Below are positions 17,959-27,153 of a stretch of 64,000 bases of DNA, one piece after another. Under the pieces are notes generated by a model. That model did not search any database. It saw nothing but the letters and a program-made list of their open reading frames with translations, and was not told the origin of the DNA. The stretch is from Streptococcus ovuberis (lineage in GTDB: Bacteria > Bacillota > Bacilli > Lactobacillales > Streptococcaceae). The position numbers were made by a program, and so were the translations under genes. The stretch lies in assembly GCF_012396585.1 (NCBI RefSeq), contig NZ_JAAXPR010000006.1:28993-92992 (forward strand), read 5' to 3'. Numbering within the stretch: the stretch's first letter is position 1; each line of letters begins with the position of its first letter.

Positions 17959-19698
17959 ATGAATCATAAATTTCTTAAATTAGCCTCTGCAGCTGTCTTA
18001 ACAGCAGTCCTTGCAACAGCTTCTGGTCAAGCGGTGTATGCTCAAGAATCTGCTACAGAACCAGCAGTAGTGACTGGCGAGGTATCGGAGGCACAAACTA
18101 ATTATCATCACACGTTAAGTGTGACGGCTACTCCAGATAGTGATAGCACTTGGGTAAATGTCAAAACTGCCTTTACTAACGATGCTGGTCGTATAAGTGC
18201 TGAAAATCGTGCTATAAACGATTACATCCAAGCAGAGTTCGCTTATGTCAATGTGACAACAGGAGAATCGATTGACAAATCGAATGGGATGATTTATTTT
18301 GATAAGCTTCATGTGACTGACCGACAGCACGTCTCTGGCGATAGTTCGCCATGGCCTGATGGTATATATGAAGTTAGGGTTAACACTAAAGAACCGTACA
18401 CTGATGCGTCGGGCAATAAACATACCTATTCTGGTATAGGGCATTTTCAGATTACAGCCGGTAAAGTGAACGGACAATCAGCAAATAAAGCAGAGAGCAT
18501 TATCACAGCACAACGAGTTGGGACTCTTGACAACCCTTATCAGCTAAATGCAAGTTTGAAGGAAATCAACGATAATACTTATGATTTAGTGGTGGATTTC
18601 GCTAATGATGGTGGCAAGTTGCCAACTAGTCAACTGAGTCCAACAATCTATGGTGACCCTTATATTGAAGTAGATGTTGATTATGTTCACATGCCAACAA
18701 ATACCATTGTTGAAAAAAATGGTATACTTCAAAAGTTTAATGATTCAGATCTCTACTACCCTATTTTTACAGATAAAGATAAATGGTTAGATGGCGACTA
18801 TGAGGCTCGACTCTACACTAGGAATCCATATGTGGATATTAACGGCATGAAGCATTACTACGCAGGTTTAGTGAAGTTTACCTTGAAAAATGGCCGTGTA
18901 GTGACTACGACACTACCAGAGGCAACTTCAACTGACCAAGGTATGACTTCAGCTCCTCAACCAGCAAAGCCGACCCCTCAGACAGAGCCTAAAGTTGACG
19001 TGGCTACCCCTATTGAGAAACCTACCACTTCTGACCAGCCAATCCTTGCTCAGAAAGGGGATTTCTCTGCTCTGGTTGGGACATGGAAAAATGCCCTAAA
19101 CCAGACAGCTGTGATCACGGCAGATGGTAAAGTAAACTTTGATGGCAAAACAAGTGGACAGCTGGAATATATCAATTATGCCGATGGGCGTCAAGTCTTT
19201 GATTTCAATGTGAAAACAGAGCAAGGTCTTGGATTTGGATTAGTTTATATTCCTGCTGGTAACACATTGCATAATGCAACAGTTCTTGATGATTCCGATC
19301 ATAGTAAGGAACGTTTAATTTTCGGTCAAGGAATTCCTTCGCCGGTCAAAGATCACGCCATGTACCGAGTATTAGCAACTGACGAAACAAAAAATCCCGA
19401 AGTTAGCACATTGCCTGAAAAGGTACAGACTATTGTTGGCAATGGCAAAGTAGAAGTAGCGACGAAGGGACAGCAGGCATCAACTGATACTAGTAAGGAA
19501 GGCAAGGCCCCATTAGGTCAGGAGAAAGAAAAATCCACACCATCTGCTTCGAAAAATGAACAGGATACAACAACCTCATCACGCCCTACCCTACCTAAAA
19601 CTGGCGAACAAGGATCAGTAGTATCAACGCTTTTAGGAGCTGCTCTTGCTTTAACTAGTTTAGGGGTATTCAAGCGTCGTCGCTCTACCACTCTTTAA
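17959..19698 (+). CDS. LPXTG surface protein with two tandem domains and a DUF6287-like domain
   Basis: A 579-residue secreted, sortase-anchored protein. Residues 1-28 are a signal peptide (cleavage near VYA-QE, no YSIRK motif). Residues about 47-170 and 195-320 are homologous repeats: both contain a WPDGIYEVRVNTKEPY / WLDGDYEARLYTRNPY block followed by D-x-x-G-x-K-H-x-Y-x-G and a beta-strand ending in GKV/GRV. A Pro/Thr linker follows. Residues about 365-475 resemble DUF6287 (FSALVGTWKNALNQTAVIT). The C-terminus is LPKTGEQ, a hydrophobic segment and KRRR. RBS AGGAG precedes ATG 17959. Function is unknown; adhesion or ligand binding is plausible from the architecture. Confidence 0.85.
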   Translation: MNHKFLKLASAAVLTAVLATASGQAVYAQESATEPAVVTGEVSEAQTNYHHTLSVTATPDSDSTWVNVKTAFTNDAGRISAENRAINDYIQAEFAYVNVTTGESIDKSNGMIYFDKLHVTDRQHVSGDSSPWPDGIYEVRVNTKEPYTDASGNKHTYSGIGHFQITAGKVNGQSANKAESIITAQRVGTLDNPYQLNASLKEINDNTYDLVVDFANDGGKLPTSQLSPTIYGDPYIEVDVDYVHMPTNTIVEKNGILQKFNDSDLYYPIFTDKDKWLDGDYEARLYTRNPYVDINGMKHYYAGLVKFTLKNGRVVTTTLPEATSTDQGMTSAPQPAKPTPQTEPKVDVATPIEKPTTSDQPILAQKGDFSALVGTWKNALNQTAVITADGKVNFDGKTSGQLEYINYADGRQVFDFNVKTEQGLGFGLVYIPAGNTLHNATVLDDSDHSKERLIFGQGIPSPVKDHAMYRVLATDETKNPEVSTLPEKVQTIVGNGKVEVATKGQQASTDTSKEGKAPLGQEKEKSTPSASKNEQDTTTSSRPTLPKTGEQGSVVSTLLGAALALTSLGVFKRRRSTTL

Positions 19699-19801
19699 AC
19701 ATTACTATTAGAGACTGTTAGGGTATTTTTATTTGAAAATATAGTAAAAGGACGCAAAAAGGCAGTTCTTACTCTATATTAGAGGTAAGAAACAATTTGT
19801 T

Positions 19802-19842
19802 AAGGTACTAGAACTGTTGCCTCAGGCCTAGTGCCTTTTTTT
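19802..19842 (+). terminator. Terminator after the LPXTG gene
   Basis: AAGGTACTAG pairs with CTAGTGCCTT (one wobble), followed by TTTTTTT. Confidence 0.75.
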
Positions 19843-20046
19843 GTTGGTACGGTTGGTGTGTAGAGTAGTTTGTAAAAAAATACTTGAAACCATTTTCAAA
19901 AAATGGTAGAATTGAAAAAGAAACAAGAAATCGCTTCCAAAGATTGTGAAAATAAAAACTTTTGGAAAAGGAGGTGACCAAATAGAAAGGGGGAGTAAGG
20001 AGGAGAAAAAACCTCAAAAAAAGATTGTGAAATTTATTGAAAACTA

Positions 20047-20097
20047 TTTACATTTTTTTGGAAATGTAGTACAATAATATTGTGAATAAATTAACAA
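20047..20097 (+). promoter_or_regulatory. adhE promoter with Rex operator
   Basis: TTTACA (20047-20052) and TACAAT (20070-20075) are 17 bp apart. TTGTGAATAAATTAACAA (20080-20097) matches the Rex consensus TTGTGAAnnnnTTCACAA with one mismatch and lies just after the -10 box, where it would block transcription when NADH is low. Partial TTGTGAAA half-sites also occur upstream (about 19944 and 20025). Confidence 0.75.
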
Positions 20098-20120
20098 ACT
20101 CATCAAAAAGGAGTCTATAC

Positions 20121-22763
20121 ATGAGTGATAAAGCAAAAAAAGTTGCTGTAGAAGATGTGAATCAAGCGATTGATAGCTTGGTTCAAAAAGGGCTAGTTGC
20201 CTTGGACGAAATGCGCAAGCTCAATCAAGAGCAAGTGGACTATATTGTCGCGAAAGCTTCTGTAGCTGCCCTTGATGCCCATGGTGAGTTAGCCATGCAC
20301 GCCTATGAGGAAACAGGACGCGGTGTTTTCGAAGATAAGGCGACTAAAAACCTCTTTGCCTGTGAGCACGTTGTTAACAATATGCGCCACCAAAAAACAG
20401 TGGGCATTATTGAGGAAGACGATGTAAAAGGCTTGACCTTGATTGCTGAACCTGTCGGAGTTATTTGTGGTATCACACCAACAACCAACCCTACTTCAAC
20501 AGCGATTTTTAAGGCTTTAATTTCCCTTAAAACACGTAACCCAATCATCTTTGCTTTCCACCCATCAGCTCAGAAATCGTCAGCTCATGCCGCACAAATC
20601 GTTCGTGACGCTGCTATTGCTGCTGGTGCTCCTGAAAACTGTGTGCAGTGGATTGAAACCCCATCTCTTGAGGCAACTAACGCCTTGATGAACCACCCAG
20701 GGATCGCCACTATTTTAGCAACTGGTGGTAACGCTATGGTTAAGGCAGCATACTCATGCGGTAAACCAGCTCTCGGTGTAGGTGCGGGTAATGTTCCAGC
20801 TTACGTTGAAAAATCAGCTAATATCCGTCAAGCGGCACATGACATTGTGATGTCTAAGTCCTTTGATAATGGTATGGTGTGTGCTTCTGAGCAAGCGGTT
20901 ATTATCGACAATGAGATTTATGATGAATTTGTCACAGAATTCAAGTCTTACCACACTTACTTCGTCAACAAGAAAGAAAAAGCCCTTCTTGAAGAATTCT
21001 GCTTCGGTGCTAAAGCCAACAGCAAAAATTGTGCAGGTGCAAAACTCAATCCAGATATCGTTGGGAAGCCAGCAGTATGGATTGCGGAGCAGGCAGGTTT
21101 CTCTGTACCAGAAGGGACCAACATCCTTGCTGCAGAATGTAAAGAAGTTGGTGAAAATGAACCATTGACACGTGAGAAATTATCGCCTGTCATCGCTGTT
21201 TTAAGAGCTGAAACACGTGAAGACGGTCTTGAAAAAGCGCGTCAAATGGTTGAATTCCATGGTCTTGGACACTCAGCTGCTATCCATACAAAAGACGAAG
21301 ACCTTGCCAAAGAATTTGGTGGTATCGTGCGTGCTATCCGTGTTATTTGGAACTCTCCTTCTACCTTTGGTGGTATCGGTGACGTTTACAATGCCTTCTT
21401 ACCTTCATTGACGCTGGGTTGTGGTTCATACGGCAGCAACTCAGTATCTGGTAACGTTAGTGCTGTAAATCTCTTGAACATCAAAAAAGTAGGAAGACGT
21501 AGAAATAATATGCAATGGTTTAAAGTTCCTTCAAAAACATATTTCGAGCGTGATTCGATCGAATACTTGCAAAAATGTCGTGACGTTGAACGCGTTATGA
21601 TTGTGACAGACAAAGCCATGGTTGAACTTGGATTCTTGGATCGTATCTTAGAGCAACTTCATCTTCGTCGTAACAAGGTAACTTACCAAATCTTTGCTGA
21701 AGTGGAACCAGATCCAGATATCACCACCGTTTATAAAGGTACTGAGCTCATGCGTACCTTCAAACCTGATACCATTATTGCTCTTGGTGGTGGTTCTCCG
21801 ATGGATGCTGCTAAAGTGATGTGGCTCTTCTACGAACAACCAGAAGTGGACTTCCATGACCTTGTTCAAAAATTCATGGATATCCGTAAACGTGCCTTCA
21901 AGTTCCCAGAACTCGGTAAGAAAACGAAGTTTATTGCCATCCCAACAACATCTGGTACTGGTTCTGAAGTGACCCCATTTGCGGTTATCTCAGATAAAGA
22001 AAACAACCGTAAGTACCCAATCGCTGACTACTCATTGACCCCAACCGTTGCTATTGTTGACCCAGCACTTGTCATGACCGTGCCAGGATTCATCGCGGCA
22101 GATACTGGTATGGACGTCTTGACTCATGCAACAGAAGCCTATGTATCCCAAATGGCCAATGACTTTACAGACGGTTTGGCTCTTCAAGCCATCAAGATTG
22201 TCTTTGAATACTTGGAGCGCTCTGTGAAAGAAGCAGACTTTGAGTCTCGTGAGAAAATGCATAACGCCTCTACAATGGCTGGTATGGCCTTTGCCAACGC
22301 CTTCCTCGGTATTTCTCACTCAATGGCACATAAGATTGGTGCTCGCTTCCATACGGTTCACGGTCGTACCAATGCAATTCTCTTGCCATACGTTATCCGT
22401 TACAACGGTACACGTCCTGCCAAGACTGCGACATGGCCTAAGTACAACTACTACCGTGCGGATGAGAAGTATCAAGATATTGCAAAATTGCTCGGACTTC
22501 CAGCATCAACACCAGAAGAAGCTGTGGAATCTTATGCTAAAGCGGTCTATGACCTCGGTTGCCGTCTCGGTATCGAGATGAACCTTAAAGCACAGGGTGT
22601 GGATGAGAACGAACTGAAGAAATATTCTCGTGAATTGGCTCTCCTTGCCTACGAGGACCAATGTTCTCCAGCCAACCCACGCTTGCCAATGGTTGACCAT
22701 ATGCAAGAAATCATTGAAGATGCCTACTATGGTTATGGTGAACGTCCAGGACGTCGCAAATAA
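20121..22763 (+). CDS. adhE: Bifunctional acetaldehyde-CoA/alcohol dehydrogenase AdhE
   Basis: An 880-residue fusion enzyme that reduces acetyl-CoA to acetaldehyde and then to ethanol, regenerating NAD. Residues about 1-440 are the acylating aldehyde dehydrogenase, with the catalytic Cys in SFDNGMVCASEQ. Residues about 455-880 are an iron-type alcohol dehydrogenase with GGGSPMDAAKV (NAD), TTSGTGSEVTPF and the metal-binding histidines in GISHSMAHKIGARFH and HGRTNA. The start at 20121 has AAAAAGGAG upstream; a GTG 13 codons earlier lies within the Rex operator and is not used. It is monocistronic, with a terminator at 22777. Confidence 0.96.
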   Translation: MSDKAKKVAVEDVNQAIDSLVQKGLVALDEMRKLNQEQVDYIVAKASVAALDAHGELAMHAYEETGRGVFEDKATKNLFACEHVVNNMRHQKTVGIIEEDDVKGLTLIAEPVGVICGITPTTNPTSTAIFKALISLKTRNPIIFAFHPSAQKSSAHAAQIVRDAAIAAGAPENCVQWIETPSLEATNALMNHPGIATILATGGNAMVKAAYSCGKPALGVGAGNVPAYVEKSANIRQAAHDIVMSKSFDNGMVCASEQAVIIDNEIYDEFVTEFKSYHTYFVNKKEKALLEEFCFGAKANSKNCAGAKLNPDIVGKPAVWIAEQAGFSVPEGTNILAAECKEVGENEPLTREKLSPVIAVLRAETREDGLEKARQMVEFHGLGHSAAIHTKDEDLAKEFGGIVRAIRVIWNSPSTFGGIGDVYNAFLPSLTLGCGSYGSNSVSGNVSAVNLLNIKKVGRRRNNMQWFKVPSKTYFERDSIEYLQKCRDVERVMIVTDKAMVELGFLDRILEQLHLRRNKVTYQIFAEVEPDPDITTVYKGTELMRTFKPDTIIALGGGSPMDAAKVMWLFYEQPEVDFHDLVQKFMDIRKRAFKFPELGKKTKFIAIPTTSGTGSEVTPFAVISDKENNRKYPIADYSLTPTVAIVDPALVMTVPGFIAADTGMDVLTHATEAYVSQMANDFTDGLALQAIKIVFEYLERSVKEADFESREKMHNASTMAGMAFANAFLGISHSMAHKIGARFHTVHGRTNAILLPYVIRYNGTRPAKTATWPKYNYYRADEKYQDIAKLLGLPASTPEEAVESYAKAVYDLGCRLGIEMNLKAQGVDENELKKYSRELALLAYEDQCSPANPRLPMVDHMQEIIEDAYYGYGERPGRRK

Positions 22764-22776
22764 TCTCAGGACTCCA

Positions 22777-22804
22777 ACCTAGCTAGAGAGATCTGGCTAG
22801 GTTT
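22777..22804 (+). terminator. adhE terminator
   Basis: AACCTAGC pairs with GGCTAGGTT, followed by TTCTTGG. Confidence 0.65.
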
Positions 22805-22888
22805 TCTTGGTGTGTGTAGGCCAAAAAATTGTTAGAAAGACAAGGTTGCTTGCAGCAAAGGAATTGCTCAAGGTTTATGAAACCATAA

Positions 22889-22930
22889 AAACCCTAGCGC
22901 TTGACTGTTGAAACAGCAACGCTAGAGTTT
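22889..22930. terminator. Long hairpin between convergent adhE and XRE gene
   Basis: AAACCCTAGCG pairs with CGCTAGAGTTT, with an inner CTGTT/AACAG stem. It lies between convergent genes and may stop transcription from both sides. Confidence 0.5.
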
Positions 22931-23003
22931 GGCTTAAAACTTGTCTGGCATTTGTTGTGTAGCTTCCATAGAAGCGATAGTCCTACTCGGAAGTTTAGAT
23001 CAT

Positions 23004-23597
23004 TTAGTGCAAAGGAAAGAGTTTAAGAGTGATGAAAGCTACGAGGACCACAATAGTTGCGCTGATCAGGGCAAACATTAGGACAATGAGAGGTTTCTGA
23101 TAAGGAGCCTTGGCTTTCTCTTCTCGTTTCTGGAGAGAGTCTAGCAGATGACCGTTAGAAACAGCCAGGATCTCCTTATAGGTTTGGACATCGTACTTAT
23201 TTTTAAAACGCTCAATGCGGTTGGCAAAATAGATAGTTGGAAGGAACTGTAGGACGAGGATTAAGACTCCCCACCATTCTAAAAAATAGACAAGAGGAAA
23301 ACCAGTGAGCATCATGCTAAGCATGCCAATTAGCATGAAGTAGGTATCTTTATCGAACTGCTTCAGTTCAGAGTGTTGAACGATGGTTTTCATTTCTTCA
23401 AGATCTCCTTTGATTAAGTCATCAAGGCTCACCTGAAAGATCTGACTGAGTAGGATTAGGCTTTGCACATCGGGATAGGTGTGATTATTTTCCCAGTTGG
23501 AAATAGTCTGCCTTGTCACGTAAATCTGTTCAGCCAAATCTTCTTGGGAGAGCTTAGCAATTTTACGGTAATGGACTAGGTGTTGTCCGAGTTTCAT
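23004..23597 (-). CDS. Membrane-anchored XRE-family regulator
   Basis: A 197-residue protein. Residues 1-62 form an XRE HTH (LSQEDLAEQIYVTRQTISNW, then a PDVQSLILLSQIFQVSLDDL segment). Residues about 85-125 hold two membrane helices, and another lies at about 170-193 near the C-terminus. The HTH resembles the one at 61892. Proteins of this layout are common in Firmicutes and often control neighbouring membrane or stress genes, but no partner is evident here. RBS GGAGG precedes the start. Confidence 0.8.
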   Translation of the reverse strand: MKLGQHLVHYRKIAKLSQEDLAEQIYVTRQTISNWENNHTYPDVQSLILLSQIFQVSLDDLIKGDLEEMKTIVQHSELKQFDKDTYFMLIGMLSMMLTGFPLVYFLEWWGVLILVLQFLPTIYFANRIERFKNKYDVQTYKEILAVSNGHLLDSLQKREEKAKAPYQKPLIVLMFALISATIVVLVAFITLKLFPLH

Positions 23598-23702
23598 GAG
23601 GCCTCCTTTCTGTTTCCAGTATAACGAATAGGACTAAAATCGGTCTATCAAATGTCTTTGACCTTTGACAATTAGCTATATCAGATTATATCATAGCTTG
23701 AC

Positions 23703-23770
23703 AGTTCCTTGACAACCTTGTCAAGGAACTGGTTGAGACTAATAAGAAAAGGGAAAAATTCCTTTTCTTA
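23703..23770. repeat. Two inverted repeats before hisS
   Basis: AGTTCCTTGACAA/TTGTCAAGGAACT (23703-23730) is a perfect 13-bp inverted repeat with a 2-bp centre. TAAGAAAAGG/CCTTTTCTTA (23743-23770) follows directly. The first looks like an operator for a dimeric regulator (it contains inward TTGACA-like elements), or a tight terminator. No T-box motif was found upstream of hisS. Confidence 0.55.
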
Positions 23771-23895
23771 CTAGTTTAATTCCCCTGTCTTTTATGATAA
23801 AATAAGGAAACACTGATCTTTTGAAAACCCATCTGTGGTTGAACTCAGAGAGCTGTTTGAACAGATAATAGATGTACTAGAGGAAAGGAATGCCA

Positions 23896-25173
23896 ATGAA
23901 ACTCCAAAAACCCAAAGGAACCCAAGATATTTTGCCAGGTCAGTCTGAACGTTGGCAATATGTCGAAGCAGTGGCGCGTGAGACGTTTGCCAGCTACAAT
24001 TATGCAGAGATCCGGACACCGCTTTTTGAGCATTACGAGGTTTTTGCCCGTTCTGTCGGAGACACGACTGATATCGTGACCAAGGAAATGTATGATTTTT
24101 ACGACAAGGGTGACCGACATATCACTTTACGCCCAGAGGGCACTGCTGCTGTTGTACGTTCTTATGTGGAAAACAAACTATTTGCACCAGAAGTGCCAAA
24201 GCCAGTCAAGGTCTATTACATGGGGGCTATGTTCCGCTATGAGCGCCCCCAGGCTGGACGCTTGCGTGAATTTCATCAATTGGGTGTTGAGTGTTTTGGG
24301 TCTAGCAATCCTGCGACCGATGTTGAGACCATGGCTATGGCTTATCAACTGTTCAACAAGTTGGGAATCAAGGATGTGGTCCTTCACCTTAATACGCTAG
24401 GAACGCCTGGAAGTCGTGCCAAATACCGTCAGGCCTTGATTGATTACCTGACACCTTTGAAGGATCAGCTGTCCAAGGACAGCCAACGCCGTTTGGAGGA
24501 AAATCCTCTACGGGTTCTAGACAGTAAAGAAAAAGAGGACAAAGTGGCAGTCGCAAATGCACCGTCTATCTTAGATTATCTGGACGAGGAGAGTCAGGCT
24601 CATTTTGATGCGGTGCGTGAAATGCTGGAAGCACTCAAGATTCCTTATGTCATTGATACCAATATGGTTCGTGGTTTAGACTATTACAACCACACGATTT
24701 TTGAATTCATTACCAAGGTCAACGACAGTGAATTAACCATCTGTGCCGGTGGCCGTTATGATGGTTTGGTCGCACAAATGGGCGGTCCTGAGACTCCAGG
24801 TTTTGGGTTTGGCCTTGGCCAGGAACGGTTGCTTATGATTTTAGAGGCTCAAGGCTTGAAATTACCAATAGAGCCAGCTTTGGATCTTTATGTTGCTGTT
24901 TTGGGCGATGTGGTTAATGCGGCTGCGCTGGAAATCGTGCAGGCGGTTCGTCTTCAAGGGTTTAAGGTTGAGCGAGATGTCCTAGGACGCAAGCTCAAGT
25001 CACAGTTTAAATCGGCAGATCAGTTTGCGGCCAAAACCATCCTGACGCTAGGGGAAAGTGAGCTGGAAGCGGGTCAAGTCACCGTTAAAAATAACCAAAC
25101 GCGTGCAGAAGTCACCGTCAGTTTGGAAGCGCTCAAGACTAATTTTGCAGCGATTTTAGAAGAGCTCTTTTAG
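23896..25173 (+). CDS. hisS: Histidyl-tRNA synthetase
   Basis: A 425-residue class II synthetase. Motif 2 region: [20 protein letters not shown]. Histidine-specific motifs: [12 protein letters not shown] and AGGRYDGLV. Motif 3: [14 protein letters not shown]-terminal anticodon-binding domain follows from about residue 325. Two ATGs are in frame; the one at 23896 ([10 protein letters not shown], the conserved N-terminus) has AGGAAAGG at a normal distance, while 23890 is too close. It is usually followed by aspS in streptococci; here about 20 kb of accessory DNA separates them. Confidence 0.95.
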   Translation: MKLQKPKGTQDILPGQSERWQYVEAVARETFASYNYAEIRTPLFEHYEVFARSVGDTTDIVTKEMYDFYDKGDRHITLRPEGTAAVVRSYVENKLFAPEVPKPVKVYYMGAMFRYERPQAGRLREFHQLGVECFGSSNPATDVETMAMAYQLFNKLGIKDVVLHLNTLGTPGSRAKYRQALIDYLTPLKDQLSKDSQRRLEENPLRVLDSKEKEDKVAVANAPSILDYLDEESQAHFDAVREMLEALKIPYVIDTNMVRGLDYYNHTIFEFITKVNDSELTICAGGRYDGLVAQMGGPETPGFGFGLGQERLLMILEAQGLKLPIEPALDLYVAVLGDVVNAAALEIVQAVRLQGFKVERDVLGRKLKSQFKSADQFAAKTILTLGESELEAGQVTVKNNQTRAEVTVSLEALKTNFAAILEELF

Positions 25174-25201
25174 GAGATCAAGCTCTAGAAATCGGTAGCT
25201 T

Positions 25202-25495
25202 ATGAAAAAATCCATTAGTATCATTTTACTCACCTTCTTAGGCTTGTTGGCTATTACTGTGGCAATCTTTGCCTCAATCTGCCTCAGTCTTTTAAGGTAG
25301 AAAAAGAAGCAGATATCTATCTGGTTAAAAAGAAGGGGGTGATCGCCTATAAGATTTCTCCCGAAGGCCTGTCTGAAATGTCTCATAGTCCTGTGACCGT
25401 GGCGAAGGAGTGGGTCCGAGATATGGTACAGCGGGCAGATTTGGACCATCGCCGATGGTGAATATGGCATTGAACTCTGGGTCAATGAGAGCTAA
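25202..25495 (+). pseudogene. Small membrane/lipoprotein-like gene broken by frameshifts
   Basis: It begins MKKSISIILLTFLGLLAITV, a signal or membrane segment, and stops after 32 codons. A second frame continues SFKVEKEADIYLVKKKGVIA and EWVRDMVQRADL, and a third ends TIADGEYGIELWVNES plus stop. The three segments join to one protein of about 95 residues with two frameshifts. The family is not recognised. It may be a remnant of the original hisS-downstream gene. Confidence 0.6.
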
Positions 25496-25563
25496 TGGTT
25501 GACTTAAAGATTTTGATAGAATGGCATTAGGAATTTCTCTAAACGGATAACTAAAAACAAAAC

Positions 25564-25613
25564 ATCACACTGTTTTACCTGGGTTTTAAACCAAGGTAAG
25601 GCAGTGTGATTTT
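25564..25613. terminator. Hairpin in left copy of the flanking repeat
   Basis: ATCACACTG pairs with CAGTGTGAT, followed by TTTC. It is the counterpart of the hairpin at 37062-37122 next to the aldo/keto reductase gene. Confidence 0.55.
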
Positions 25614-25809
25614 CATTTGGAGTCACAACTTTTCTCAGGAAGAGTTATGGACTAATTTGGTTTTGGCAAGGCACCTACAATCTGATGTGGCTTGTAAAGT
25701 TCGTCCAAGTAGGCCATATCTTCTGGGGTCAGATGGACTTCAAAGGCCCCATAAAGTCATCCAAATAGGCCTCTTTAGTGACACCGACAATAGGGGAATG
25801 AATCCCTTT
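25602..25809. repeat. Flanking repeat, left copy
   Basis: About 208 bp closely similar to 37111-37327, from CAGTGTGATTTT through to GAATGAATCCCTTT. They differ by scattered substitutions and an 8-bp GAAGAGTT duplication in the right copy. The pair brackets the sugar-utilisation islet. The copies are in the same orientation. Confidence 0.85.
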
Positions 25810-25812
25810 AAT
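25652..25812 (-). pseudogene. Aldo/keto reductase 3' fragment
   Basis: Reading the minus strand gives KGIHSPIVGVTKEAYLDDFM, then after a one-base deletion FEVHLTPEDMAYLDELYKPH and QIVGALPKPN plus stop. This is the last 50 or so residues of the intact reductase at 37169-38167, with substitutions (for example DELYKPHQIV for DEPYKPHQVV). The rest of the gene is absent, so it marks a recombination junction. Confidence 0.85.
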
Positions 25813-25856
25813 TTCTTAGGGCTAGTGCAGCACGATACAATAATTCAGAATCTGGC

Positions 25857-26885
25857 TCAACTATGAGTTTCTAGTTTTTTTACGGACTGTCGAACCACTA
25901 AGCGGGTATTGATACGGGTCTGTGTTTGATTAATTTCACCATTTTTGATGATGGAGACAGCTTTTTCAAGAGCTTTTGTCACCATAAACTGACGATTGAT
26001 ATCAATGGTGGATAATTCTGGTGTGATAATGACGGATTCTGAAATGTTGTCAAATCCGATGACAGAAACATCTTCAGGAACGCGAATGCCGGCAGCTTGG
26101 AGAGAGCGAATCAGGCTGATGGCGATAGAATCGTTCTCACAAAAAAAGGCCGTTGGCAATGTGGAAGAAGGAATCTTATCAGGATAAGTTCCAATAGAAT
26201 TAGCAGGAAAACGTAAGCGCTGAAATTGTTTGGAATCCAGATTGTATTTTTTCATAGCTCCTTCAAAACCTTGATAACGCTCTTGAAAATTTTGAATCCG
26301 ATATTTTGCCATGGCGTAGCCAATGTCCTTATGGCCATTTTGAATCAGATGTTCCGTAGCAAGGAAAGCCCCTTGATAGTTATTAATGCTAATGAAATTA
26401 CTATTAAGATGATCGAAACAAGTATCGATGACAATAATGTGATGGTGTAATTCTTTAAGAGCGATTAAAATACTCTCAGGAAGATCGGTCCCGAGTAAAA
26501 TAATGGCATCTGAAGCTTGCTGGCTTTCAAGGGTCATTAGATCTTCTTTAAGATGGCTAATGGAAATAGAATTAACAGTAAGATGAATGTGAAAATCAGT
26601 AGAAAGTACCAAAAAGTCATTGATCAACTCATTGAAATGAGGTAGTTTTTGAAAATTATAAGTGAATCGATTGATGTCATTGCAGGCCAATAGACGGACC
26701 GTATAGCGATAGGCCTCCCTCTCTTTTTTTCTGGACTGCCGTAATGGCTGATAATCGTTTTCTTTAACGAGTTGGAGAATTTCCGCCCTTTTTTTCTGAC
26801 TGACACCGGGTTTATCATTTAAAACGAGCGAGACTGTTGCCTTTGAAACCCCGGCCAATCGAGCAATATCTTCTAGCTTTATCAT
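25857..26885 (-). CDS. LacI-family repressor of the islet
   Basis: A 342-residue LacI/GalR regulator: HTH IKLEDIARLAGVSKATVSLV at residues 2-21, hinge region near residue 50, then a periplasmic-binding-protein-like effector domain (NNYQGAFLATEHLIQNGHKDIGY; VPEDVSVIGFDN). AAGGA precedes ATG 26885; nine earlier in-frame codons lack a ribosome site. It is divergent from the transketolase operon, and a perfect 17-bp palindrome lies between them. A near copy of that palindrome precedes the esterase operon, so it probably controls both. The effector is not known. Confidence 0.87.
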   Translation of the reverse strand: MIKLEDIARLAGVSKATVSLVLNDKPGVSQKKRAEILQLVKENDYQPLRQSRKKEREAYRYTVRLLACNDINRFTYNFQKLPHFNELINDFLVLSTDFHIHLTVNSISISHLKEDLMTLESQQASDAIILLGTDLPESILIALKELHHHIIVIDTCFDHLNSNFISINNYQGAFLATEHLIQNGHKDIGYAMAKYRIQNFQERYQGFEGAMKKYNLDSKQFQRLRFPANSIGTYPDKIPSSTLPTAFFCENDSIAISLIRSLQAAGIRVPEDVSVIGFDNISESVIITPELSTIDINRQFMVTKALEKAVSIIKNGEINQTQTRINTRLVVRQSVKKLETHS

Positions 26886-26944
26886 AATCTTGTCCTTGGT
26901 AGTTAGTGTCATTCAAGTATAAGTGAAAACAAACGATGTGTCAA

Positions 26945-27022
26945 TTAGTTTACTAAACTAAAATAAAATAAGTTTATTTTTTATTAAAAACGCTTGCAAG
27001 AAAATCGTGTGGGTTTTAAAAT
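26945..27022 (+). promoter_or_regulatory. LacI-type operator, cre-like site and promoter of the transketolase operon
   Basis: TTAGTTTACTAAACTAA (26945-26961) is a perfect 8+1+8 palindrome. TTGCAA (26994-26999) and TAAAAT (27017-27022) form a promoter with 17-bp spacing. AAAAACGCTTGCA overlapping the -35 box resembles a CcpA cre site (about three mismatches). Confidence 0.7.
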
Positions 27023-27153
27023 AAGCTTGTAAAATCCTTTCAGTCAGAAAGGGATGGTTTAGAATAACGGAATACCTAAGCGCTATAGAAAGTATAGAAG
27101 GGAGTAGTTGTCAATCTTTGTGTGGGGTATTTCAGTAAGGAGAATGTCTAAAA

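Noticed and set aside
23598..23889. T-box leader upstream of hisS
   Set aside because: No T-box sequence (AGGGTGGNACCGCG-like) is present; only simple inverted repeats were found.
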